From NCBI GenBank assembly GCA_938004015.1, contig CALKWU010000166.1, forward strand, positions 1 through 7,881: DNA of 7,881 nucleotides. Reading direction: 5' to 3'. The notes below the pieces were generated by a model, which did not search any database, was not told the origin of the DNA, and saw only the letters and a program-made list of their open reading frames with translations. The DNA comes from an uncultured Oceanobacillus sp. (GTDB lineage Bacteria; Bacillota; Bacilli; Bacillales; Amphibacillaceae). Below are positions 1 to 5,101 of this stretch, piece by piece. Positions within the stretch are counted from its first letter, which is position 1, and each line of letters opens with the position of its first letter. The position numbers and the translations under genes are program-made.

Positions 1-1239
1 CATGAAGCCATTGATTTTTACCATCGTTATAAAGAAGATATTGCTTTGTTCGCTGAAATGGGATTCAAAGTGTTCCGTATGTCGATCGCTTGGTCACGGA
101 TTTTCCCTAAAGGGGATGAACTTGAGCCGAACGAAGCGGGACTTGCTTTTTACGATGATGTTTTCGATGAATTGTTGAAATATGGAATTGAACCTGTCGT
201 AACGATTTCCCATTACGAAATGCCGCTTTATCTTGTTAAAGAATACGGCGGTTGGCGCAATCGGAAAGTCGTCGAGTTTTTCGACCGCTATGTCGAAACG
301 ATTTTCAATCGTTATAAAGACAAAGTGAAGTATTGGATGACGTTCAATGAAATCAACAGTGGATTGATGATGCCGATTATGGGCCTCGGCTTTGCAATCG
401 AAAAAGAAGAAGACCGCTACAAACCTACATTCCAAGCATTCCATCATCAATTCGTCGCCAGTGCGAAAGCGGTGTTGCGCGCTCGGGAACTCATGCCGGA
501 AGCGAAAATCGGCTGCATGATCATTTTTGCTCCTATATATCCGTATGACAGCAATCCGGAAAACGTCATGTATGCATTGGAACAGGAAGAACTTTTCAAC
601 TACTTCTGCACCGATGTTCAAGTACGCGGTGAATATTCTCCTTTTATGAAACGATATTTTGAAAAACATGGAATCGAGTTGGATATCGAAGAAGGAGATC
701 TCGAACTGCTGAAAAAAGGGACGGTCGACTACATCGGCTTCAGCTATTACATGTCCCGAACGGAGAAAAAAGATAAATCCAATTTGGAAGAAGTACATGG
801 AAATATTCTTCAAGGAGTGAAAAATCCTTATTTGAAAGCAAGTGACTGGGGTTGGGAAATCGATCCGATCGGTTTGCGGATTTCCTTGAATAAACTTTAC
901 AACCGCTACCAAGTACCGCTTTTCATCGTAGAAAACGGCTTGGGTGCATATGACGAAGTGGAAGAAGACGGCTCCATCAATGATGATTATCGCATCGACT
1001 ATCTCCGTTCCCATATTGAACAAATGGCTGAAGCGCTTGAGGACGGTGTCGATTTGATGGGCTACACAAGCTGGGGCTGTATTGACCTTGTCAGTGCTTC
1101 GACCGGCGAATACTCCAAACGCTACGGGTTCATTTATGTAGACAAGCATGATGATGGTTCCGGCACATTGGAACGTAAAAAGAAAAAGTCATTTTACTGG
1201 TACAAAGATGTTATTGCATCAAACGGAGAAAAGCTATAA
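1..1239 (+). CDS. bglA: 6-phospho-beta-glucosidase, GH1 family (BglA type), 5' end cut by window
   Basis: Cytosolic enzyme expected to hydrolyse 6-phospho-beta-glucosides (cellobiose-6-P, arbutin-6-P, salicin-6-P) to glucose-6-phosphate and aglycone after PTS uptake. The frame is open from base 1 and 412 residues are visible. By alignment to the next gene the first visible His equals residue 64, so about 63 residues are missing and the full length would be about 475, normal for BglA. Seen: the acid/base motif TFNEIN (Glu encoded at 349-351), the nucleophile motif IVENGLGAYDE (Glu at 931-933), and SASTGEYSKRYGFIYVD, whose Ser, Lys and Tyr form the phosphate-binding signature of 6-phospho-glycosidases. 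The -1 subsite segment SHYEMP and the C-terminus VIASNGEKL are BglA-like. An internal ATG at 46 is not the start, because coding similarity extends through base 1. It precedes a 60-65% identical (by eye) paralog on the same strand. Confidence 0.95.
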   Translation, partial: HEAIDFYHRYKEDIALFAEMGFKVFRMSIAWSRIFPKGDELEPNEAGLAFYDDVFDELLKYGIEPVVTISHYEMPLYLVKEYGGWRNRKVVEFFDRYVETIFNRYKDKVKYWMTFNEINSGLMMPIMGLGFAIEKEEDRYKPTFQAFHHQFVASAKAVLRARELMPEAKIGCMIIFAPIYPYDSNPENVMYALEQEELFNYFCTDVQVRGEYSPFMKRYFEKHGIELDIEEGDLELLKKGTVDYIGFSYYMSRTEKKDKSNLEEVHGNILQGVKNPYLKASDWGWEIDPIGLRISLNKLYNRYQVPLFIVENGLGAYDEVEEDGSINDDYRIDYLRSHIEQMAEALEDGVDLMGYTSWGCIDLVSASTGEYSKRYGFIYVDKHDDGSGTLERKKKKSFYWYKDVIASNGEKL

Positions 1240-1250
1240 ATCGGGATAAA

Positions 1251-1340
1251 CAGAGCTCCCACTTGATTCAGTGGGACAAAACGGGACAGACCCTGATTGA
1301 CCCACTCGAGTCAATGGGGACAGATCCCGTCAGCCCCACT
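1251..1340. repeat. Palindromic REP-like intergenic repeat between the two GH1 genes
   Basis: This 90-bp block holds two dyads. Stem 1 is TCCCACT (1257-1263) with AGTGGGA (1270-1276), loop 6 nt. Stem 2 is nested: ACGGGA (1281-1286) with TCCCGT (1325-1330), and inside it ATTGAC (1296-1301) with GTCAAT (1310-1315), with CCC/GGG available between them. The octamer GGGACAGA occurs directly repeated at 1283-1290 and 1317-1324, and CCCACT occurs three times (1258, 1301, 1335). There is no T-run after either stem, so an ordinary intrinsic terminator is unlikely. The composition (GGGACAGAyCC) recalls dispersed intergenic palindromes of Bacillales, but the family assignment is inference. Confidence 0.6.
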
Positions 1341-1366
1341 CTAGAAAAAGAAAGGAGTTTTTTCAT

Positions 1367-2794
1367 ATGTCAGCATTTCCAAAAGGATTTTTATGGGGTG
1401 GAGCACTAGCCGCCAATCAGTCGGAAGGTGCCTACTTGGAAGACGGTAAAGGATTGACGACGGTCGATTTGATGCCGACAGGAGAAAAAAGGTGGGAGAT
1501 TGCGACCGGACATTTGCCATCTTTCGAACCGTTGGAAGGTGAGTTTTACCCATCCCACGAAGCCATCGATTTTTACCATCGTTATAAGGAAGATATCGCA
1601 CTGTTTGCGGAAATGGGCTTTAAAGCATTGCGTGTATCCATTGCTTGGGCACGGATTTTCCCGAATGGTGACGATGCGGAACCGAATGAGAAAGGTCTGG
1701 CATTTTACGATGACCTTTTCGATGAAATGAAAAAGCACGGAATCGAGCCGGTTGTGACGATGGCGCATTTTGATGTGCCGGTGAATCTCGTTGAAAAGTA
1801 TGGCAGTTGGAGAAACCGTAAACTAGTTGGTTTTTTCGAACGTTATGCCCGGACGATTTTGTCCCGCTATAAAGATAAAGTGAAATATTGGATGACGTTC
1901 AATGAAATCAACATGCTGCTCCATATGCCGTATGTCGGTGCCGGGCTCGTCTTTGAAGAAGGAGAAGACGAAACGCAGATTAAGTACCAAGCAGCCCATC
2001 ACCAGTTGTTGGCAAGTGCTTTGGCAGTGAAAGCGGCACGGGAATTCAGCCCGGATGCGATGGTCGGTTGTATGCTTGCTGCCGGACAAACGTATCCGTA
2101 CACAAGCAATCCGGATGACGTTTGGGATGCGATGGAAAAAGATCGGGAATCGTTCTTTTTCATCGATGTGCAAGTACGTGGCGAGTATCCCGGTTATGCG
2201 AAACGTTTTTTTAAAGAAAATGATTTGACGATCGATATGGAAGATGGCGACCTCGATATTTTGCGAGAAGGAACCGTCGACTACATCGGTTTCAGTTATT
2301 ACTCCAGCAGAACGACAAGTACGGATCCGGAAATTTTACAGGACAAAACGAGCGGGAATGTGTTCGGTTCTGTGAGCAATCCGTATTTGGAAACTTCCGA
2401 ATGGGGCTGGACGATCGATCCAAAAGGTTTCCGGATTACGGCAAACCAGTTGTATGATCGCTATCAAAAACCATTGTTCGTTGTGGAAAATGGCTTAGGT
2501 GCAGTCGATAAGGTCGAGGAAGACGGTACGATCCAAGATGATTACCGGATTGACTATTTAAGGCAACATATCGCCCAATTGGCTGAAGCGATCAAAGATG
2601 GTGTGGAAATCATCGGTTACACAAGTTGGGGTCCAATCGACATCGTCAGTGCGTCGACCGGAGAAATGAAAAAACGTTATGGTTATATTTATGTCGATCG
2701 GGACAATGAAGGAAATGGTACGTTAAAGCGAATTAGAAAGAAGAGCTTTTATTGGTATAAAAATGTCATTGCTACGAACGGGGAAGAGTTGTAA
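1367..2794 (+). CDS. 6-phospho-beta-glucosidase, GH1 family (BglA-like paralog), complete
   Basis: A 475-residue cytosolic GH1 enzyme, paralog of the preceding gene. The start ATG is set by AAAGGAG at 1351-1357, 9 nt upstream, and by the family N-terminus FPKGFLWGGALAANQSEGAY. Seen: acid/base Glu180 in TFNEIN, nucleophile Glu374 in VVENGLG, and the phosphate-binding segment beginning at Ser428 (SASTGEMKKRYG), with Lys436 and Tyr438 aligning to the Lys and Tyr that bind phosphate in GH1 6-phospho-glycosidases. All catalytic residues are intact, so it is predicted active. It differs from its neighbour around the sugar pocket (AHFDVP instead of SHYEMP; YGSW instead of YGGW; a different segment after NEIN), suggesting a different aglycone preference. 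It is probably co-transcribed with the upstream gene across the 127-bp gap, since I see no clear promoter there. It ends before a strong stem-loop at 2901. Exact substrate unknown. Confidence 0.95.
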   Translation: MSAFPKGFLWGGALAANQSEGAYLEDGKGLTTVDLMPTGEKRWEIATGHLPSFEPLEGEFYPSHEAIDFYHRYKEDIALFAEMGFKALRVSIAWARIFPNGDDAEPNEKGLAFYDDLFDEMKKHGIEPVVTMAHFDVPVNLVEKYGSWRNRKLVGFFERYARTILSRYKDKVKYWMTFNEINMLLHMPYVGAGLVFEEGEDETQIKYQAAHHQLLASALAVKAAREFSPDAMVGCMLAAGQTYPYTSNPDDVWDAMEKDRESFFFIDVQVRGEYPGYAKRFFKENDLTIDMEDGDLDILREGTVDYIGFSYYSSRTTSTDPEILQDKTSGNVFGSVSNPYLETSEWGWTIDPKGFRITANQLYDRYQKPLFVVENGLGAVDKVEEDGTIQDDYRIDYLRQHIAQLAEAIKDGVEIIGYTSWGPIDIVSASTGEMKKRYGYIYVDRDNEGNGTLKRIRKKSFYWYKNVIATNGEEL

Positions 2795-2823
2795 AAATAC
2801 GTTGGCGGAAGATTTTTCTCCAA

Positions 2824-2872
2824 TGACTTCATTATATCCCAATGTCAGTTAATTGCGTGAAAAATGAAGTCA
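2824..2872. repeat. 10-bp perfect inverted repeat downstream of the GH1 genes
   Basis: TGACTTCATT (2824-2833) is the exact reverse complement of AATGAAGTCA (2863-2872), with 29 nt between. It lies between the GH1 stop and the main terminator. It could form a long-looped RNA stem in the 3' UTR or be a protein site. Function unknown. Confidence 0.4.
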
Positions 2873-2900
2873 CGTCATGAGGTTGTGGAAAAATAGATAG

Positions 2901-2942
2901 GCAGGGCAATCATGATTTTCTATGATTGCCCTGCTTTATTAT
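2901..2942 (+). terminator. Intrinsic terminator of the GH1 gene pair
   Basis: A perfect 13-bp stem, GCAGGGCAATCAT (2901-2913) with ATGATTGCCCTGC (2922-2934), loop 8 nt, is followed by TTTATTA. The T-tract is short and interrupted but the stem is GC-rich at its base. It is placed 106 bp after the second GH1 stop. Confidence 0.8.
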
Positions 2943-3110
2943 AAGATAGATGCGGTGAAACGATGAAGATTAAATTTCATTTTTGTCGTTATCATTTAAT
3001 TTAAAGTCGTAAATGTATGGGCGACAGATACAGAATACATTGGTGAATACATCATGAGATGGGTGTCAATCCTCAACTACCATTTTCGATATGATTTTAT
3101 CGCAGTTTTA
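2943..3110. other. Intergenic stretch with no gene; weak repeats only
   Basis: AT-rich spacer between two convergent terminators. It holds a direct repeat of GAATACAT (3033-3040 and 3045-3052, 12-bp period) and a 7-bp inverted repeat, AATGTAT (3012-3018) with ATACATT (3035-3041). A 13-codon ATG reading frame at 2963-3004 lacks a credible ribosome site. I see no promoter, RNA gene or mobile element here. Confidence 0.4.
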
Positions 3111-3114
3111 TCAT

Positions 3115-3150
3115 AAAAAATCGAGAAGTTCTCAAAAACTTCTCGATTTT
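3115..3150 (-). terminator. Terminator of the - strand gene (possibly bidirectional)
   Basis: A perfect 13-bp stem, AAAATCGAGAAGT (3117-3129) with ACTTCTCGATTTT (3138-3150), 8-nt loop. Read on the - strand it follows the stop codon by about 10 nt and runs into six T residues. On the + strand only four T residues follow, so any activity toward the GH1 side would be weaker. Confidence 0.85.
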
Positions 3151-3160
3151 CATGAATGAT

Positions 3161-4018
3161 TCATTCCTTATGCAGCAATGCGCCGCTTGGCTCTGGAATG
3201 TCGTTCGGATCCAGTTGATTCACCTTGCAAAAATGCAGGAAAAATTCTTCTGCCAAAGCCTCTTCTTCCGTCCCTATTTTCATTGCTGCAATATCTTTTA
3301 AAATCTGCGCCGCCCAAATGTTGTTAAAATAACGGTATTTTCCGGTATTCCAAGTGATGCGGTGCGGATATTTTTCATTGATGTAATAATTCCAAAACAA
3401 CAGCTTTTCCCTTTCCTCTTCGGAAAGTTTCAATTTAAATCTGGAGTGGCTCGGTACGATTCCGTCTTCCATTTGTTTGCCGACGAAGGTTTCTTCCACC
3501 ATGTACAATCCAGCGATTGTCCGTTCTTCTTCATCTGCATCAGGTTCACGTTCCGTAAGCAGGACTATACTGTTTTGATGCAAGCGGACGACTTTGTTCG
3601 GTTTCCCTTTATTTTTACCACTTTTGATTTCCCCAGTGTGAATTTCCCAATTGGAAAACACTTGTTCCCGATCGGTTTCATCCAGCCAATATACGAGTTG
3701 GGAACTTTCATGGATTTTGTGGTTTTTCAACAATTTTTTCAGTTCGTCTTTCCGCTGTTTCTCCAGGAGTCTTTGCGCTTGTTCTTCCTCCCGTTTCTTT
3801 TCCAATTTTTCCTGCTTTTTCTCGAATTCCGTAATGGCTTTTTTCAACGTTTCTTGAGCAGATTTATCTTCTAGTGTCAGAAATTCACCAAAGGCATCGG
3901 GAAAAATAAATTTTTTCGTTTCGTTATCAAAATTTATTGTTATGAATTCATCGTCTTGATCAACAATACTTCCCTTCCCAAAACTCTTGTGTATCACTTC
4001 TTTATTAATGAGATTCAT
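3161..4018 (-). CDS. Conserved hypothetical protein: FGxG-type N-terminal module, coiled coil, unknown C-terminal domain
   Basis: A 285-residue soluble protein of unknown function. The start is the ATG complementing 4016-4018, because AAAGGAG (4026-4032) sits 7 nt upstream; an in-frame ATG at 4069 would add 17 residues but has no ribosome site. Residues about 5-50 (VIHKSFGKGSIVDQDDEFIT, then FDNETKKFIFPDAFGEFLTL) read as a small beta-rich module of the kind with a V-x-H-x-x-FGxGxI signature seen in several bacterial proteins with Tudor/SH3-like folds. Residues about 55-105 are rich in Lys, Glu and Gln and form a likely coiled coil. The remainder contains ordered-looking segments (SGKNKGKPNK; LLFWNYYINEKYPHRITWNT) but no catalytic motif I recognise. 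No signal peptide or membrane segment. It is monocistronic, with its own promoter, leader and terminator. The beta-module assignment is inference; nucleic-acid or protein binding is possible but unproven. Confidence 0.85.
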   Translation of the reverse strand: MNLINKEVIHKSFGKGSIVDQDDEFITINFDNETKKFIFPDAFGEFLTLEDKSAQETLKKAITEFEKKQEKLEKKREEEQAQRLLEKQRKDELKKLLKNHKIHESSQLVYWLDETDREQVFSNWEIHTGEIKSGKNKGKPNKVVRLHQNSIVLLTEREPDADEEERTIAGLYMVEETFVGKQMEDGIVPSHSRFKLKLSEEEREKLLFWNYYINEKYPHRITWNTGKYRYFNNIWAAQILKDIAAMKIGTEEEALAEEFFLHFCKVNQLDPNDIPEPSGALLHKE

Positions 4019-4025
4019 TTTTCCA

Positions 4026-4032
4026 CTCCTTT
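4026..4032 (-). promoter_or_regulatory. Ribosome binding site that fixes the start of the hypothetical gene
   Basis: On the - strand it reads AAAGGAG, followed by 7 nt and the ATG at 4018. This favours the 285-residue product over the longer reading frame from 4069. Confidence 0.85.
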
Positions 4033-4086
4033 GATCTTCCAACGACCTACTTTCCGAAGCGAAATCCATCTGTCCATTACTGGAAC

Positions 4087-4123
4087 AAAAAAACGCATCA
4101 CGTTTCCGTTCATGGAAGATGCG
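4087..4123 (-). terminator. Terminator-like hairpin in the leader of the hypothetical gene (or tetR terminator)
   Basis: On the - strand CGCATC TTCC pairs with GGAA and GATGCG around a 6-nt loop with a 4-nt ACGT bulge. It is followed at once by seven T residues (4093-4087) and has the form of an intrinsic terminator. It lies between the predicted promoter (-10 at 4158-4163) and the start at 4018, so it could be an attenuator of the hypothetical gene. It is also 148 nt past the tetR stop and could simply end the tetR transcript. Confidence 0.55.
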
Positions 4124-4157
4124 CCGGAAATAATAGTCGCAAAATTATCTCAATATT

Positions 4158-4186
4158 AGTATACCATTCTTTTGAAAAATACACAA
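4158..4186 (-). promoter_or_regulatory. Sigma-A promoter with extended -10 for the hypothetical gene
   Basis: On the - strand it reads TTGTGT (4186-4181), 17 nt, then TATACT (4163-4158) preceded by TGG, giving an extended -10. The -35 is weak (3 of 6), compensated by the TGn. Predicted start of transcription is near 4151, giving a leader of about 130 nt. Confidence 0.6.
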
Positions 4187-4194
4187 ATTATCCG

Positions 4195-4223
4195 TTGACA
4201 GTGTATATACCCTATTGTATAAT
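4195..4223 (+). promoter_or_regulatory. Perfect consensus sigma-A promoter, antisense to tetR
   Basis: TTGACA (4195-4200), 17-nt spacer, TATAAT (4218-4223): both hexamers match consensus exactly at optimal spacing. The spacer contains the palindrome GTATATAC (4203-4210). It is back to back with the promoter of the hypothetical gene; the two -35 boxes are 8 bp apart. Downstream on the + strand lies only the antisense of tetR, then the MMPL operon about 790 bp away. Expected start of transcription is near 4230. Confidence 0.75.
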
Positions 4224-4270
4224 ATTGTTTTTATGTAAATCGAAACGGCTTACCAAGAAAGAAAAGAGCA

Positions 4271-4858
4271 TCATGATGACAAATGTTCCCAACGATTTCC
4301 ATATATTCCTTGATTGATCAAATTGTTGATAAGGATTGCCATGTCTCTTGGAGACTCTTTCATTCCATCAAGCAGCCACATTTTGATCACCTGAACACTT
4401 CCACTCACAATGAATGTGCTGATGTAGGTCGACCAATTTTCTCCTAAATGTTCCGCTTCGTTCCATCCGTGTATAATCAGATGCCGGGCCACTTCCATCA
4501 CTTTTCGCTCAAACTGTGATTCCCCACGGACTTTCAATAATACTTCCAACTCTTCATGCTTCGCTTGAAAATATTCAATCAGTTTTTCCGTCATGCGGAG
4601 GGCATCTTCTTTTTTCTGTACATTAAAATTGAGGAGATACTCTTTCATATCAGTGATGATATCATTTTCAATCGTTTCCAAAAGATCGAATTGGTCACGG
4701 TAATGGGCGTAAAACGTGGACCGGTTGATGTCGGCACGTTCGCAAATCCCTTTCACTGTAATGGCGGACAACGGGTTTTCCTGCAAAAGTTCCAATAAAC
4801 TTTCTTTCAACACCATACGGGTATATTTTTTCCTGCGATCCAATTTTTCAGTTGTCAT
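4271..4858 (-). CDS. TetR/AcrR-family transcriptional regulator
   Basis: A 195-residue one-component repressor of usual family length. The start ATG (complement of 4856-4858) follows AGAGGTGA (4873-4866) by 7 nt. Residues about 8-60 are the DNA-binding domain: RRKKYTRMVLKESLLELL leads into the helix-turn-helix ITVKGICERADINRSTFYAH with YRDQFDLLETIE, the classic TetR recognition-helix and helix-4 pattern. The rest is an all-helical ligand/dimerisation domain with hydrophobic pocket-like stretches (STYISTFIVSGSVQVIKMWL); the ligand cannot be told. It is divergent from the MMPL operon, with 158 bp between its start and the ATG at 5017 that contain repeated inverted half-sites. This makes autoregulation and repression of the transporter likely (inference). 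A consensus promoter beyond its 3' end points antisense into it. Confidence 0.93.
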   Translation of the reverse strand: MTTEKLDRRKKYTRMVLKESLLELLQENPLSAITVKGICERADINRSTFYAHYRDQFDLLETIENDIITDMKEYLLNFNVQKKEDALRMTEKLIEYFQAKHEELEVLLKVRGESQFERKVMEVARHLIIHGWNEAEHLGENWSTYISTFIVSGSVQVIKMWLLDGMKESPRDMAILINNLINQGIYGNRWEHLSS

Positions 4859-4884
4859 TATTTTGTCACCTCTTATTTGTGTTT

Positions 4885-4961
4885 ATCCAACATAACTGAA
4901 AAGAGTGTTGGATATCTTACGTTTTTTACTAAACTGTTTGTTGATAATCCAACACGGTGTT
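4885..4961. promoter_or_regulatory. Putative TetR operators: phased ATCCAACA half-sites
   Basis: ATCCAACA at 4885-4892 pairs with TGTTGGAT at 4906-4913. A further inverted copy, ATCCAACAC at 4947-4955, is the exact 9-bp reverse complement of GTGTTGGAT at 4905-4913, and continues as a near-palindrome through GTGTT (4957-4961). A degenerate arm TGTTG (4939-4943) also faces CAACA (4950-4954). Half-site spacings are about 21 and 42 bp, i.e. two and four helical turns. Location in the divergent tetR/MMPL region supports an operator role. Confidence 0.65.
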
Positions 4962-4970
4962 TTATATAAT
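4941..4970 (+). promoter_or_regulatory. Sigma-A promoter of the MMPL operon
   Basis: TTGATA (4941-4946), 18-nt spacer, TATAAT (4965-4970). The spacer contains the ATCCAACAC half-site and its partial dyad, so a bound TetR dimer would block RNA polymerase. Expected start of transcription is near 4977, leaving a 5' leader of about 40 nt before GAGAGG at 5011-5016. Confidence 0.7.
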
Positions 4971-5016
4971 ATTATCGTGATGTTTTTCAGAAGTAAAGGT
5001 TTCGCAGATAGAGAGG

Positions 5017-5101
5017 ATGAATCACCATCGATTTCGCTGCATGGGTAGTTGAAAAAAGAAAACCGATCGTCATCACTTTTTTTGTTCTTGCTTTCATCAG
5101 T
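5017..5101 (+). other. Probable N-terminal coding extension of the MMPL gene without an in-frame standard start
   Basis: The MMPL frame is open upstream of its first standard start (GTG 5102) back to codon 5021, just after a TGA at 5018-5020. These 27 codons read ITIDFAAWVVEKRKPIV followed by ITFFVLAFIS, i.e. a short amphipathic head, a basic KRK cluster and most of TM1, as expected for an MMPL N-terminus. No ATG, GTG or TTG is in frame. The ATG at 5017 next to GAGAGG is one base out of frame and opens only an 11-residue frame ending at 5052. Deleting one A at 5020-5021 would give an in-frame MITIDFAAW start. Confidence 0.7.

Noticed and set aside
94..1149. 351-codon open reading frame on the - strand opposite the first GH1 gene
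   Set aside because: It lies wholly inside a conserved GH1 gene; the long opposite frame follows from that gene's codon usage. The product (Phe/His/Ile-rich, no motif) and lack of a ribosome site do not look real.
1240..1366. Separate promoter for the second GH1 gene
   Set aside because: TTGACC at 1298-1303 has no acceptable -10 hexamer at 16-18 nt (CAGATC is there), so co-transcription is preferred.
2963..3004. 13-codon frame MKIKFHFCRYHLI in the spacer after the GH1 terminator
   Set aside because: Very short, weak ribosome site, no promoter seen; chance occurrence is likely.
3362..3874. 170-codon + strand frame opposite the hypothetical gene
   Set aside because: Phe-rich low-complexity product created by antisense of the Lys/Glu-rich coiled coil; no ribosome site.
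4224..4270. Intrinsic terminator directly after the tetR stop
   Set aside because: Only a 4-bp GTAA/TTAC stem can be drawn, which is too weak; the next plausible terminator on that strand is the hairpin at 4087-4123.
4273..4317. 15-codon frame (MMTNVPNDF...) downstream of the consensus + strand promoter
   Set aside because: No good Shine-Dalgarno and it is simply antisense of the tetR C-terminal codons; not strong enough to call a small protein.
5017..5052. 11-residue frame MNHHRFRCMGS as a leader peptide of the MMPL gene
   Set aside because: GAGAGG directly abuts the ATG with no spacing, and the overlapping MMPL-frame codons look like a genuine N-terminus, so an out-of-frame former start is more likely than a regulatory peptide.
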